Source of the DNA: Tenacibaculum sp. 190524A05c
GTDB lineage: Bacteria > Bacteroidota > Bacteroidia > Flavobacteriales > Flavobacteriaceae
DNA: 64,000 nucleotides
Assembly (NCBI RefSeq): GCF_964036595.1
Contig: NZ_OZ038523.1
Location: 2,548,501 to 2,612,500 of the forward strand
Direction: 5' to 3'
Shown here: one piece after another, positions 43,907-54,017 of the stretch
Layout of the letters: every line of letters starts with the position of its first letter
Position numbering within the stretch: position 1 is the first letter of the stretch
The notes under the pieces: model-generated
What the model was told of the DNA's origin: nothing
The model's database searches: none
What the model saw: the letters and a program-made list of their open reading frames with translations, nothing else
Position numbers and translations under genes: made by a program

Positions 43907-44248
43907 TTATAGTTTGATTAGCGTTTCATTTTCAAAACTTAACCCTTCAAATCCAGTTCTCATAAAATTTCTGATATTTTGATGTCCTGTTCCATTTGGA
44001 TCATTCACAACCTCAGCGTAGTATTGACCGAAGCAAGCTAAGGTTTCCTCTTTTGATAGTTCTTCTTGGATTGCAAATGAAAACACTTTGCAAGATCCTT
44101 GGTTTTCTGTAGATTGATTTTCTAATTCACCATTTTTAAATGCTGAAGGAGTGAAATTATAGTTGCTTTCTATTAGTTCAATTGTTTCTTTAAAATCAAT
44201 TGTAGCGGCTTCGTTTTGTAATTTATTTTTGAATTCAGATATCGTCAT
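43907..44248 (-). CDS. HopJ type III effector-family protein
   Basis: 113 residues. MTISEFKNKLQNEAATIDF, then YNFTPSAFKNGELENQ and the motif GSCKVFSFAI ... CFGQYYAEVV match the HopJ family, which despite its name is widespread in free-living bacteria. No signal peptide. Function in flavobacteria is unknown; no secretion system of type III is seen here. Confidence 0.85.
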   Translation of the reverse strand: MTISEFKNKLQNEAATIDFKETIELIESNYNFTPSAFKNGELENQSTENQGSCKVFSFAIQEELSKEETLACFGQYYAEVVNDPNGTGHQNIRNFMRTGFEGLSFENETLIKL

Positions 44249-44337
44249 TTATAATCATATTTTAGAACTACAAAAAAATAGATTATTCAACTTAAAAACT
44301 AAACTCTAGTAATTTTTTACAAACTAACATTTATAGT

Positions 44338-44345
44338 TAAATTTG
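44338..44345 (+). promoter_or_regulatory. -7 box upstream of aspS
   Basis: TAAATTTG matches TAnnTTTG and ends 20 bases before the aspS ATG, nearly the same spacing as the box of pheS. Confidence 0.55.
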
Positions 44346-44365
44346 CGCATCTAAAATTATAGAAA

Positions 44366-46126
44366 ATGTACAGATCGCATTCATGCGGTGAGTTAAGAGC
44401 ATCGCATATTAATACAGAAGTTACCCTAGCAGGATGGGTTCAAAAATCAAGAGATAAAGGTTTCATGATTTGGGTTGATTTACGAGATCGTTACGGAATT
44501 ACTCAGTTGATTTTTGATGAAGAGAGAACTTCTAAAGACTTAATGGAAAAAGCAAAAACATTAGGTAGAGAGTTTGTGATTCAAGTAAAAGGAACTGTTA
44601 TTGAAAGAGCTTCTAAAAATCCAAATATCGAAACAGGAGATATTGAAGTTTTAGTTTCTGAATTAAACATTTTAAACGAAGCAAAATTACCGCCATTTAC
44701 AATTGAAGATGAAACTGACGGTGGAGAAGATATTCGAATGAAATATCGTTATTTAGATATTCGTCGTAACCCGGTAAAAAATAGCTTAGTTTTCCGTCAT
44801 AAGGTTTCAATGGAAGTTCGTAAATATCTTTCTGATAAAGGGTTTATTGATGTTGAAACTCCATATTTAATTAAGTCTACTCCAGAAGGAGCTCGTGATT
44901 TCTTAGTTCCTTCAAGAATGAATGCTGGACAGTTTTACGCATTACCACAATCACCACAAACTTTTAAGCAGTTATTAATGGTTGGTGGAATGGATAAGTA
45001 TTTCCAGATTGTAAAATGTTTTAGAGATGAAGATTTACGTGCCGACCGTCAACCAGAGTTTACACAAATAGACTGTGAAATGGCGTTTGTTGAGCAAGAA
45101 GATATTTTAGAGATTTTCGAAGGAATGACTCGTCATTTATTAAAAGAAATTAATGGTGTTGAAGTTGATAAATTCCCAAGAATGTCTTTTGATGATGCTA
45201 TGCGTTTATACGGAAATGACAAACCTGATATTCGTTTCGGAATGCAGTTTGGTGAGTTAAACGAAGTTGCACAACATAAAGAATTCAAAGTATTTAATGA
45301 AGCTGAATTAGTTGTAGGTATTGCTGTTCCTGGTGGAGCTTCATATACTAGAAAGGAAATTGATAAGTTAATCGATTGGGTGAAGCGTCCACAAGTTGGT
45401 GCTTTAGGAATGGTATATGTTAAGTGTAATGAAGACGGAAGTTTTAAATCGTCTGTAGATAAGTTTTACGACCAAGAAGATTTAGCTAAATGGGCAGAAA
45501 CTACTGGAGCAAAAGCAGGAGATTTAATTTGTGTTTTATCAGGTAAAACTTCAAAAGTACGTGCACAATTATCTGCTTTACGTATGGAATTAGCAGAGCG
45601 TTTAGGTTTACGTAAACCGGATGAATTTGCACCATTATGGGTTGTAGATTTCCCATTATTGGAATTGGATGAAGAAACTGGACATTATCATGCAATGCAC
45701 CATCCATTTACATCACCAAAACCTGGTCAGATTGAATTATTAGATACAGATCCAGGAGCGGTAAAAGCAAACGCTTATGATTTAGTATTAAATGGTAATG
45801 AAATTGGTGGAGGTTCTATTAGAATTCACGATAAAGAAACTCAAGCTATTATGTTTAAGCATTTAGGATTTACTCCTGAAGAAGCTAAAGAACAATTTGG
45901 TTTCTTAATGGATGCTTTTGAATATGGAGCACCTCCTCATGGTGGTTTAGCTTTTGGTTTAGATAGATTAGTTGCTATTTTAGGTGGACAAGAAACTATT
46001 CGTGATTTTATTGCATTCCCAAAGAATAATTCTGGAAGAGATGTAATGATAGACGCGCCAGCAACTATTGATAATGATCAATTACAAGAATTAAGTATTC
46101 AATTGAATGTTCAAGAAGAAGCTTAA
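44366..46126 (+). CDS. aspS: Aspartate--tRNA ligase
   Basis: 586 residues, bacterial type. The N-terminal OB fold reads the anticodon ([23 protein letters not shown], quoted in part). Motif 2 is [18 protein letters not shown] (~219-236), the GAD insertion follows (~290-420), and motif 3 is [15 protein letters not shown] (~533-547). It charges tRNA-Asp with ATP. Monocistronic, followed by a strong terminator. Confidence 0.97.
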   Translation: MYRSHSCGELRASHINTEVTLAGWVQKSRDKGFMIWVDLRDRYGITQLIFDEERTSKDLMEKAKTLGREFVIQVKGTVIERASKNPNIETGDIEVLVSELNILNEAKLPPFTIEDETDGGEDIRMKYRYLDIRRNPVKNSLVFRHKVSMEVRKYLSDKGFIDVETPYLIKSTPEGARDFLVPSRMNAGQFYALPQSPQTFKQLLMVGGMDKYFQIVKCFRDEDLRADRQPEFTQIDCEMAFVEQEDILEIFEGMTRHLLKEINGVEVDKFPRMSFDDAMRLYGNDKPDIRFGMQFGELNEVAQHKEFKVFNEAELVVGIAVPGGASYTRKEIDKLIDWVKRPQVGALGMVYVKCNEDGSFKSSVDKFYDQEDLAKWAETTGAKAGDLICVLSGKTSKVRAQLSALRMELAERLGLRKPDEFAPLWVVDFPLLELDEETGHYHAMHHPFTSPKPGQIELLDTDPGAVKANAYDLVLNGNEIGGGSIRIHDKETQAIMFKHLGFTPEEAKEQFGFLMDAFEYGAPPHGGLAFGLDRLVAILGGQETIRDFIAFPKNNSGRDVMIDAPATIDNDQLQELSIQLNVQEEA

Positions 46127-46144
46127 TTATAAAACATATAAATT

Positions 46145-46172
46145 ATAATCCCGCCTAGTGCGGGATTTTTTA
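46145..46172 (+). terminator. Terminator after aspS
   Basis: Stem AATCCCGC/GCGGGATT (46147-46154 and 46160-46167), loop CTAGT, then TTTTT. It starts about 20 bases after the aspS stop. Confidence 0.9.
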
Positions 46173-46239
46173 TTTCACAAGATTGCCTTGAACATTTCTT
46201 TCAAGTGTAAAATTAGTCATTACGTAACGCATAAATAAC

Positions 46240-46473
46240 CTAAGCGTTGTTCGTCTTTTTCCCTTTTATTAACTGAAATCCTTCATAAATTATGTAGAAA
46301 ACGAATGTGTAACAGATAAAGTTTATCAAAATAAACATCAATGTTTCTAATTCAAATATTGGCTTTCCTTCACCAAATCCAACTACATAAAATACTTCGC
46401 TAATAATTTGAGGAGAAAAGAGTAACCCAATTCCTAACATCAATAATATTAAACCAAATACTTTTCTAAACAT
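46240..46473 (-). CDS. Small two-helix membrane protein
   Basis: 77 residues with two hydrophobic helices (about 4-20 and 46-68) separated by EVFYVVGFGEGKPIF. Charged C-terminus KGKKTNNA. No family recognised. It lies alone between the aspS terminator and the divergent DUF6503-like gene. Confidence 0.55.
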   Translation of the reverse strand: MFRKVFGLILLMLGIGLLFSPQIISEVFYVVGFGEGKPIFELETLMFILINFICYTFVFYIIYEGFQLIKGKKTNNA

Positions 46474-46624
46474 ATTAAAAGCTAATCATTTAGTTTTGAT
46501 TTATCACAAAAAACAACACGAACAATTATAATATGTAGCTGAAATACAGTTATATGATGATAAATTAAAAATCAATATTTATTGATTTATATTTTTATTA
46601 AATTTCCATTTTAAAACCAAATCT

Positions 46625-47329
46625 ATGTTTCTACGTATCTCACTATTTTTAGCTTGTTTCAGCTCTTTTCTCTCATTTTCTCAAGAGATTTCTGGAAAAG
46701 AGTTGTTGGATAAAGCGATTCAATATCATGACCCACATGGAAATTGGAAAACATTTAAAGGAACCTTGAATGTTACCATGACAATTCCTAATAAACCAAA
46801 AAGAGAGAGCGAAATAAAAATCGATTTACCGAATGAATTCTTTTATGTAAAAGCAACTAGAGGAGAAAACACAACAGAATATACAGTTGATAAGAAAGAA
46901 TGTAAAATTGCCTTTAACGGTGATCAAAATCCTTCTGAAGCTATTTTAAAAGAACATAAATTAAGTTGTGATCGAGCGAATCTTTACAAAAATTACTATA
47001 GTTATTTATATGGACTTCCAATGAAGTTAAAAGACAACGGAACTAATATTCATGATAAAGTAGAAAAGAAAAAGTTCAAAGGAAAAGAATATTTAGTACT
47101 AAAAGTAACTTATGATGAAAGTGTAGGTAAAGACACTTGGTATTTTTACTTTAACCCGAAGACTTATGCCATGGAGATTTATCAATTTTTCAAAGCAACA
47201 AAAGACAGTGGTGAATATATTTTACTTTCTGAAGAGGAAATAATAAACGGTATAAAAATGCCTAAAGTAAGAGCTTGGTATTATAACAAAGATGATGGTT
47301 ACTTAGGTACAGACACGTTGGTTAAATAA
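46625..47329 (+). CDS. DUF6503-like exported protein
   Basis: 234 residues. Signal peptide MFLRISLFLACFSSFLSFS, then ISGKELLDKAIQYHDPHGNW, and a long beta-rich domain with TMTIPNKPKRESEIKIDLP and YYSYLYGLPMKLKD. It is of the same type as the protein at 35122-35922 and resembles outer-membrane lipoprotein carrier folds. The CLC gene follows after 8 bases, so they are probably co-transcribed. Function unknown. Confidence 0.72.
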   Translation: MFLRISLFLACFSSFLSFSQEISGKELLDKAIQYHDPHGNWKTFKGTLNVTMTIPNKPKRESEIKIDLPNEFFYVKATRGENTTEYTVDKKECKIAFNGDQNPSEAILKEHKLSCDRANLYKNYYSYLYGLPMKLKDNGTNIHDKVEKKKFKGKEYLVLKVTYDESVGKDTWYFYFNPKTYAMEIYQFFKATKDSGEYILLSEEEIINGIKMPKVRAWYYNKDDGYLGTDTLVK

Positions 47330-47337
47330 AATAGTTG

Positions 47338-49116
47338 ATGCTAATTTCTAAGAAAACACTAAAGCGAATTCTTATTTGGAGATATAAGAATGTTTCTGAA
47401 CGTCAGTTCGTTTATGTTTTAAGTATTTTGGTGGGTTTCTTAGCAGGTTTAGGAACGTTAGTTCTAAAGAATCTTACTTATTTTTTTCAATGGATTTTAG
47501 AAGGGAATTTAATTAAAGATTATCACTACTCTTTTTACTTTTTATTTCCCATCATTGGTTTACTCTTAGTTCATATTATTAAAAAATATCTGCTTAAAAA
47601 AGAGATTGGTCATGGTATTTCAACCACACTAGAGGCTATTTCTAAAAAGAGTGGAATTATAGAACAATATAAAATTTATGCTTCAGTACTTACCGCTCCT
47701 ATAACCGCAGGATTTGGAGGATCAATAGGATTACAAGGTCCGGCTGTAAGCACCGGTGCTGCGCTAGGGTCTGGAATTTCACAATTGTTTCACGTAAATA
47801 CTAAAACCAGAATGCTATTAATTGCGTGTGCCGCAGCAGGTGCAATGGCATCAATGTTTCAAGCACCTATTGCAGCAATTATTTTCGCAATCGAAATATT
47901 TAGTTTAGACTTAGCTTTTGTTTCGCTCATTCCATTATTATTAGCTTCTGTTTCTGCAATTGTTACGTCTTATTTTTTCTTAGGTCAAGATGTGTTATTC
48001 TCTGTAAAAATTCAAGAAACCTTTCAAATTAACGACATTGCTTTTTATGTTTTTCTTGCAATTTTCACTGGATTCGCTTCCGTTTACTTTTCGAAAATCT
48101 ACTTTATCATTATCAACTTTTTTAATCGATTTAAAAAAACATCGCAGAAGTTATTTTGGAGCTCCATTGCCATTGGTTTATTACTATTATTAGTTCCTCC
48201 TCTTTACGGAGAAGGATATTCTATAATTAACAATTTACTATTAAATGATGCCGCTGAAGCCTTAAAAGAACTTCCATATAAGTTTGATAAAAACAATGTT
48301 TGGACAGTTATCATTTTATTGATGATTGTAGGTGTACTAAAAGTAATAGCCATGACCACAACCTTTGCTGCAGGTGGTGTTGGTGGTATTTTTATTCCAA
48401 CGTTAGTTATGGGAAGTATTTTAGGTAATGTACTTGCTAAAACTATTAATGCTTTCGGGTTTTCCGTTTCTGAAACCAACTTTACATTAATTGGAATGAC
48501 GGGTTTAATGGCAGGAGTTCTTCATGCACCATTAACCGCTATTTTCTTAATTGCTGAAATAACTGGTGGATATGATTTATTTGTTCCTTTAATGTTGGTT
48601 GCTGCAGTTTCTTATGCAATAACTAAATACTTTGTATCTAACTCTATTTATGCCGTTGAATTAGCAGAAAGAGGAGAGTTGATTACTCATGATCGAGATA
48701 AAAATGTAATGATGATGATGAGTATTGAAAAAATTATTGAAAAAAACTTTATTTCTGTTTCTCTAGAAATGTCTATGCGACAACTATTAACCACTGCAGT
48801 TACAAAGTCTAACAGAAATATTTTTCCTGTTTTAAATGAAAACAATGAATTTCTCGGGATTATTCTTTTGGATGATATTCGTCCAATATTATTTGATGAA
48901 AAGCTATACGATAAGTTAACAGTATTAGATTTTATGAAAAGCGCGCCTACAGTTATTTTTAATACAGATAGCATTGAAAAAATTATGCAAAAATTTAAAG
49001 AAAGTGGCGCTTGGAATTTACCTATTGTAAAAGAAGACGGAACTTATATTGGCTTTATCTCAAAGTCCAAATTATTATCTGCTTATCGTTCTAAATTACT
49101 TCAGGTTACATCTTAG
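47338..49116 (+). CDS. CLC-family chloride channel/transporter with CBS domains
   Basis: 592 residues from the ATG at 47338 (the open frame has a TTG one codon earlier). About ten or more membrane helices of the CLC fold, then two CBS domains (~455-585). The motif GLQGPAV (~131-137) aligns with GxEGP of CLC proteins, so the gating Glu is Gln133 here. The internal proton Glu position (second of EE in E. coli ClC) is Ile187 after Glu186. Both changes suggest loss of proton coupling and a channel-like or uncoupled protein. GHGIS replaces GSGIP near residue 87. Confidence 0.9.
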   Translation: MLISKKTLKRILIWRYKNVSERQFVYVLSILVGFLAGLGTLVLKNLTYFFQWILEGNLIKDYHYSFYFLFPIIGLLLVHIIKKYLLKKEIGHGISTTLEAISKKSGIIEQYKIYASVLTAPITAGFGGSIGLQGPAVSTGAALGSGISQLFHVNTKTRMLLIACAAAGAMASMFQAPIAAIIFAIEIFSLDLAFVSLIPLLLASVSAIVTSYFFLGQDVLFSVKIQETFQINDIAFYVFLAIFTGFASVYFSKIYFIIINFFNRFKKTSQKLFWSSIAIGLLLLLVPPLYGEGYSIINNLLLNDAAEALKELPYKFDKNNVWTVIILLMIVGVLKVIAMTTTFAAGGVGGIFIPTLVMGSILGNVLAKTINAFGFSVSETNFTLIGMTGLMAGVLHAPLTAIFLIAEITGGYDLFVPLMLVAAVSYAITKYFVSNSIYAVELAERGELITHDRDKNVMMMMSIEKIIEKNFISVSLEMSMRQLLTTAVTKSNRNIFPVLNENNEFLGIILLDDIRPILFDEKLYDKLTVLDFMKSAPTVIFNTDSIEKIMQKFKESGAWNLPIVKEDGTYIGFISKSKLLSAYRSKLLQVTS

Positions 49117-49129
49117 TATCATCGCACAA

Positions 49130-49166
49130 TTCATAAAAAGAAAAGGTAAGTATAAATTACTTACCT
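49130..49166 (-). terminator. Terminator of the TonB-like gene, overlapping its stop codon
   Basis: Stem AGGTAAGTA/TACTTACCT (49144-49152 and 49158-49166) with a 5-base loop; on the minus strand it is followed by TTTTCTTTTTAT. The gene's TAA (49159-49157) lies in the loop and stem, so the terminator forms while the ribosome finishes. Confidence 0.75.
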
Positions 49167-49804
49167 ATTTCAAAGTTAATAGCCATCAAATGCTTCACAT
49201 TTACAAGTTCGTTATCAATTTTACCAGGCTTAAATTTTGGTAAACCTTTTATAATTCTAGTAGCTTCAGCTTCTAATAATTCACCATTAATTGGTCCTAA
49301 AGCAACAATGTTTTTTACACCTCCGTTAGCGTCAATAATAAAACTAGTCCATACAATTCCTTCAACACCTCTTTCTTTTAAAGACTCAGGGTATACTAAG
49401 TTATCATTTATATAGTTGTTTAACACATCCTTTAAGTTCCCTTTGTAATTCGCATTATTACCTGAAACTAATAAAACTGGTTGTTCTGTTACTTCACCTA
49501 AATACACATCTCTTGCTTTTACCTCTTTTTTAGGAGCCTTGTTTTTAGTTGAATTAATTGCGCTTAAATTCTTTCTTAGTTTATGATAATAACTATTTCT
49601 TCTTGTTCTTAAATACCTTTTTGTTCTTGGTTTAGGCATTTCTTTTTCTGCACTTTCTTTATCATGTAAACACTTATCTATAGTATTTAATTCCATTAAA
49701 AGATCGTCTGATGATGATGAGCTCACGCATACATCTTGTTGAGCAGTTATTATTGTCGTTGAAAGAAAAACAAAACCTAAAATCAATATTCTTTTAAAAT
49801 TCAT
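49157..49804 (-). CDS. Energy-transducer TonB-like protein
   Basis: 215 residues from the ATG at 49804, chosen for its signal peptide (MNFKRILILGFVFLSTTIITAQ); the open frame extends 27 more codons but without a signal. A basic middle region (KPRTKRYLRTRRN, ~48-60) leads to the TonB C-terminal domain: NYINDNLVYPESLKERGVEG (~140-159) and VWTSFIIDANGGVKNIVAL (~161-179). Unlike a true TonB it has a cleavable signal instead of a membrane anchor, so it is probably a periplasmic relative rather than an energy transducer. Confidence 0.8.
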   Translation of the reverse strand: MNFKRILILGFVFLSTTIITAQQDVCVSSSSSDDLLMELNTIDKCLHDKESAEKEMPKPRTKRYLRTRRNSYYHKLRKNLSAINSTKNKAPKKEVKARDVYLGEVTEQPVLLVSGNNANYKGNLKDVLNNYINDNLVYPESLKERGVEGIVWTSFIIDANGGVKNIVALGPINGELLEAEATRIIKGLPKFKPGKIDNELVNVKHLMAINFEIGK

Positions 49805-50056
49805 AATACAGGAGTTTAATAGTAGTTGTAAAAATTTAATTGTGTGTGTGTTTTTAATCACACCACAAAGAAACCTCAACTTCAAAGTTTTTGAATTCTA
49901 AAACTGCGTGAAAGGGAAAAATTAGGCTTAAAAGGGAATAAATCCCGTTCAATTTTTTCAACAAACCCAGTATTTACGTTGATTTTAAGTTTTACTTAGA
50001 ATCAAATACCGTTTATGTTTCTATTTTACCACTCATCATAAATTGCCTTGAAAAAG

Positions 50057-50064
50057 TAAATTTG
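50057..50064 (+). promoter_or_regulatory. -7 box upstream of the alpha/beta hydrolase
   Basis: TAAATTTG matches TAnnTTTG and ends 30 bases before the ATG at 50095. It also explains why the open-frame TTG at 50062 cannot be the start. Confidence 0.55.
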
Positions 50065-50094
50065 ATACTTAGTTTAGCTAAAAAAATTAAAATT

Positions 50095-51204
50095 ATGACA
50101 CGTTTACTTTTAGCTTTAATAACACTAATTACATCTTCCGTAATTAGTCTTTGTGCTCAAACTTCACCAAGACCACAAGACCCTGTTGCTCCGTTACCAT
50201 ATTTGGTTGAGGAAGTTTCATTTGTAAATTCAAAGGAAAATATCACTTTAGCTGGAACATTAACACTTCCTAAAAATGAAAAAAATCCTCCAGTTGCAAT
50301 TCTAATTTCAGGTTCTGGTCCGCAAAATAGAGATAGTGAAGTAAAAGCATTTAATCATCGTCCATTTCTTGTATTATCAGATTATTTAACAAGAAACGGA
50401 ATTGCTGTGCTACGTTATGATGATCGAGGAATTGCTGAATCTAAAGGAAATTTTAAAACTGCAACAACTCATGACTTTGCTGATGATGCGGAAAGTGCTG
50501 TTGCATATTTAAAGACTAGAAAAGATGTTATCAACACTAATCAAATTGGGTTAATTGGACATAGTGAAGGAGGAATTATTGGTGCTATTGCTTCTTCTAG
50601 AAATAAAGATGTTGCCTTTTTTATCTCTTTAGCAGGACCAGGAGTAGATGGAAAGGAAATATTACTAACTCAATCTAGAAAGGCGTTAGAGTTAAAAAAC
50701 GTATCCTCAGATCTTATTGATTTTAATGAAATGATTTCAAACGGGGTGTATTCAATAGTTCAAAAAGAACCAGACTCTCTTTCTGTTGCCAAAAGTACCC
50801 GTAAATTCTTTTTAGCGAAAAAGAAGGAGTTGCCAAAAAACTTGATGTTAATGCAAATGAATGACCAAGTCATAGACCAACAAATAAAAGCTGTAACTGA
50901 TAAGTGGCTAATGAACTTTATTAAAACAGATCCAAAGCCATATTTTGCCAAAGTAACTTGTCCTTTTTTAGCTTTAAACGGATCAAAAGATATTCAAGTA
51001 TTGTCTGAGCTGAACTTAAATGCTATCCGAAGTGCGCTAAAAACGTCAACAAATAAAGATGTTGAAATAAAAGAATTAGAAGGATTCAATCATTTATTTC
51101 AAGTAGCAGAAACAGGAAGCATAGAGGAATATGCTAAAATTGATGAAACGTTTTCTGAAAAAGCAATGGTGATTATAAAAGATTGGATCTTAAAACGCTT
51201 TTAA
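50095..51204 (+). CDS. Exported alpha/beta hydrolase
   Basis: 369 residues from the ATG at 50095, which gives a signal peptide (LLLALITLITSSVISLCAQ). Nucleophile elbow LIGHSEGGIIG (~155-165), oxyanion region LISGSGPQNRDSE (~69-81), acid in LNGSKDIQV and His in GFNHLFQ. The family is often annotated as acyl-CoA thioester or dienelactone hydrolase-like; true substrate unknown. A LytS-type kinase gene follows after 30 bases, possibly in the same transcript. Confidence 0.85.
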   Translation: MTRLLLALITLITSSVISLCAQTSPRPQDPVAPLPYLVEEVSFVNSKENITLAGTLTLPKNEKNPPVAILISGSGPQNRDSEVKAFNHRPFLVLSDYLTRNGIAVLRYDDRGIAESKGNFKTATTHDFADDAESAVAYLKTRKDVINTNQIGLIGHSEGGIIGAIASSRNKDVAFFISLAGPGVDGKEILLTQSRKALELKNVSSDLIDFNEMISNGVYSIVQKEPDSLSVAKSTRKFFLAKKKELPKNLMLMQMNDQVIDQQIKAVTDKWLMNFIKTDPKPYFAKVTCPFLALNGSKDIQVLSELNLNAIRSALKTSTNKDVEIKELEGFNHLFQVAETGSIEEYAKIDETFSEKAMVIIKDWILKRF

Positions 51205-51234
51205 TAATTAGTATCTTTCACTTTTACAAGATTT

Positions 51235-52284
51235 ATGAATCTAAAATCGCAACAATTACTATTCTGGGCACTTCAAATTACGGGTTGGGGAATTCCATCA
51301 TTTCTAAATGGTTACGCAAAATACATCTATAATACTGATCCTTTAATTAAAAAGTATCTCATTTTAGAAACGTTGCTTTTTTTTATTCTAGGTATATTTT
51401 GGACTACTATTTTAAGAAACTACATCAAAAATTATATTGCTTCATTTGATTCCTTAAAAAAGGATTATTCAAAAGTAATTATTGGCTATGTACTCTCTTC
51501 AATTGGATACACATTTACCTTAATTGGATTTTCATATTTGGCTTTTAGTTTTATACTTGAAAAAAACATGACACTTTCTTTTGGTAGAATAGTGTCATCT
51601 GCGATTAATATATTTCTTTTTGTGCTTTTTTGGTTGTTGTTTTATATCAGTATTAAAACTTTAATCAACTCTAAACAGAGGCATATTGAATATTTGGAAT
51701 TAGAGAGTTCATTTAAAGACTCTCAGTTGAATACTTTAAAAGGACAAATTAATCCACACTTCATGTTTAATAGTTTAAATAACATCAGAGGACTAATGTT
51801 GGAAGATGTTGAAAAAGCTAGAGATATGATTACACGTCTTTCTGAATTGCTACGTTATTCACTTTCAAAAAGTAGTAATAGTACTATAAAACTAAAGGAA
51901 GAGTTAGAAATGGTTTCGAATTTTATTGCACTAAGTCATATTCAATTTGAAGATAGACTAACTTATAAGGAAGAGATAGATTCTAATCTTTTAGCATTGG
52001 AAATTCCTCCAATGATTATTCAAATGCTTATTGAAAATGCTATAAAACATGGTATTTCTCAACAAAAAAATGGAGGAACTGTACACTTACAAGTTTCGGA
52101 AATAGATAAAAATTTAGAAATTAAAGTAAGTAATACTGGTCAGTTAGAAAACAATAAAGAATCTACTAAAATTGGATTAAAAAATATTAGCGATCGTCTT
52201 CGTATTTTATATGGTGATAAAGCTAATTTTAAGCTCTTCGAAGAAAAACAAACTGTAATTGCTCATATTCAAATTCCGTTATGA
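51235..52284 (+). CDS. LytS/YehU-type sensor histidine kinase
   Basis: 349 residues. Four N-terminal membrane helices (about 10-28, 40-62, 78-102, 115-138), then the His_kinase domain with the phospho-acceptor His in INPHFMFNSLNNIRG (~175-189) and an ATPase domain with MLIENAIKHGIS (~262-273) and KIGLKNISDRLRILYG. Its stop overlaps the start of the response regulator by 4 bases, the standard arrangement. Confidence 0.93.
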   Translation: MNLKSQQLLFWALQITGWGIPSFLNGYAKYIYNTDPLIKKYLILETLLFFILGIFWTTILRNYIKNYIASFDSLKKDYSKVIIGYVLSSIGYTFTLIGFSYLAFSFILEKNMTLSFGRIVSSAINIFLFVLFWLLFYISIKTLINSKQRHIEYLELESSFKDSQLNTLKGQINPHFMFNSLNNIRGLMLEDVEKARDMITRLSELLRYSLSKSSNSTIKLKEELEMVSNFIALSHIQFEDRLTYKEEIDSNLLALEIPPMIIQMLIENAIKHGISQQKNGGTVHLQVSEIDKNLEIKVSNTGQLENNKESTKIGLKNISDRLRILYGDKANFKLFEEKQTVIAHIQIPL

Positions 52285-53003
52285 AAACATCTATAAAAGC
52301 TGTTATTGTAGAAGACTCTAGATTGGCAAGAAAAGAGTTGAAGTTATTACTTAACGATTACGATCATATCAAAATAATTGGTGAAGCTGAAAATGTAGAT
52401 GAAGCCTATGAGTTAATCAATTCTGATTTTCCTGATTTACTATTCTTGGATATAAACATGCCTGAAAAAGATGGTTTTGCTTTGTTAGAAATGTTAGATG
52501 AAATTCCGACAGTAATATTTACAACGGCTTATGATGAATATGCAATTAAGTCTTTTGAATACAATGCTTTTGATTATTTATTAAAACCAATTAATAAAAG
52601 TAGACTTCAAAAGACAATTGATAAGCTTCAAATTACTGAGAATTCAGAAAAAGAAGTAACCAATTTACTTACACCAACAAGTCAAGTGTTTTTAAAAGAT
52701 GGTGAAGATTGTTGGATGGTAGCGATTCAAGAAATTACTCTTTTTGAAATTGTAGGAAATTACACTCGTGTTTATTTTAAAGACAAAAAGCCTTTGATTT
52801 ATAAATCGCTAAATAAAATTGAAAGTCGATTACCACTAAACTATTTCTTTCGAGTAAACAGACAGCAAATTGTGAATCTGAAACATATTGTTAACGTCAC
52901 TCCATGGTTCAACGGAAAATTAAAGTTCACCATGAAGAATGACATTGAAGTTGAAGTTTCTCGCAGACAGTCTGTAAAATTTAAGCAAGAGCTAGAATTC
53001 TAA
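52281..53003 (+). CDS. LytTR-family response regulator
   Basis: 240 residues. Receiver domain (~5-120) with phospho-acceptor Asp in LLFLDINMPEKDGF (~52-65) and the Lys/Thr switch residues in TTAYDEYA and LLKPIN. LytTR DNA-binding domain at the C-terminus (~140-238), with GNYTRVYFKDK and FFRVNRQQIVNLKHI. It acts with the LytS-type kinase encoded directly upstream. LytTR regulators bind direct repeats; its targets here are unknown. Confidence 0.94.
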   Translation: MKTSIKAVIVEDSRLARKELKLLLNDYDHIKIIGEAENVDEAYELINSDFPDLLFLDINMPEKDGFALLEMLDEIPTVIFTTAYDEYAIKSFEYNAFDYLLKPINKSRLQKTIDKLQITENSEKEVTNLLTPTSQVFLKDGEDCWMVAIQEITLFEIVGNYTRVYFKDKKPLIYKSLNKIESRLPLNYFFRVNRQQIVNLKHIVNVTPWFNGKLKFTMKNDIEVEVSRRQSVKFKQELEF

Positions 53004-53004
53004 A

Positions 53005-53982
53005 CTATTTATTCAATAGTCGAACAACTTTATCTGGAAAGTCAGTAAAACATCCATCAATATTAGCTTCAAAAAGCAAGGTGTTTACGTGCTCTTCGAA
53101 TGAAGAAAAATCACCTAATTGATCTGCTCTAAACGTATATGCATGCACTTTTAAGCCTAATTTATGAGCATCTTCAACTAAAGAAGTAAATTGCCATTTA
53201 CCATCAACCTTTTTGTCTATAACTTGTTTATACCAAGGTCCAATTCCATCTGCGTAAGTAGCAAAATGATCTAGCTGTTTTGTTTCCTCTGGGAATTCTA
53301 TTAATTGCACTAAAAACAAATCGGATTTTAACTCCTTTCGAACACGTTCCAATTCTTTAGCATCAAAACATTGAAAAATGCAATTGTCTTTTTTAGTAGT
53401 ATATCCATATTCTGATAAAACCTCTAAAGTGATTTGAGCAATATCTTTTCCATTCTTATGATGAAACTCAGGATTCTTAATTTCTGGATAAATTCCAATA
53501 CTATTCCCCGTACTTTTATTCAGTCCTTGAATCAATTCGATTTCTTGCTGTAGAGAATGTAACTTAAAACTCCCTTTTCCTTTCGGAAATCTATTCGGAT
53601 AAAATTGTTTACCAGTTTTAGGATCGAAACGTTCAGAAACATGTAAACTCTGCAATTCCTCAAAAGTAAAATCGATCACATAGTATCGGTCATCTTCGCG
53701 TTTTCGCTCAGGAAATTTTGCAGCAACATCAGTAACATCATCTAAATAAATATCATGAATAACTACAGGAACATCATCTTTACTCAGCACTAAATCTTGT
53801 TCAAGAAAATCAGGATTCATTGCATAAGCCATAGCTTTGGCTTCCATTGTATGTTCTGGTAAATAACCTGAAGCTCCGCGATGAGCTACAATAATTTTTG
53901 AGTTCATAGAATTTGACTTTTTTTGAGTTTTCATACATGAAAAAACTAACAAAAAGGCTGCTAAAAAAAATAACTGTCTCAA
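53005..53982 (-). CDS. glpQ: Glycerophosphodiester phosphodiesterase, lipoprotein
   Basis: 325 residues. Hydrolyses glycerophosphodiesters to glycerol-3-phosphate. The GDPD motif AHRGASGYLPEHT (~33-45) and the metal-binding region VIHDIYLDDVTD (~73-84) are present; the end has DGCFTDFPDK. The start is a TTG: between the in-frame TAG at 54000-53998 and the lipobox (LLVFSC) there is no ATG, and the lipoprotein signal begins right after the TTG. It ends 1 base from the convergent LytTR gene. Confidence 0.9.
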   Translation of the reverse strand: MRQLFFLAAFLLVFSCMKTQKKSNSMNSKIIVAHRGASGYLPEHTMEAKAMAYAMNPDFLEQDLVLSKDDVPVVIHDIYLDDVTDVAAKFPERKREDDRYYVIDFTFEELQSLHVSERFDPKTGKQFYPNRFPKGKGSFKLHSLQQEIELIQGLNKSTGNSIGIYPEIKNPEFHHKNGKDIAQITLEVLSEYGYTTKKDNCIFQCFDAKELERVRKELKSDLFLVQLIEFPEETKQLDHFATYADGIGPWYKQVIDKKVDGKWQFTSLVEDAHKLGLKVHAYTFRADQLGDFSSFEEHVNTLLFEANIDGCFTDFPDKVVRLLNK

Positions 53983-54017
53983 AACTTTTATTTTGTTCTA
54001 CATAAATGTAGAGCATA

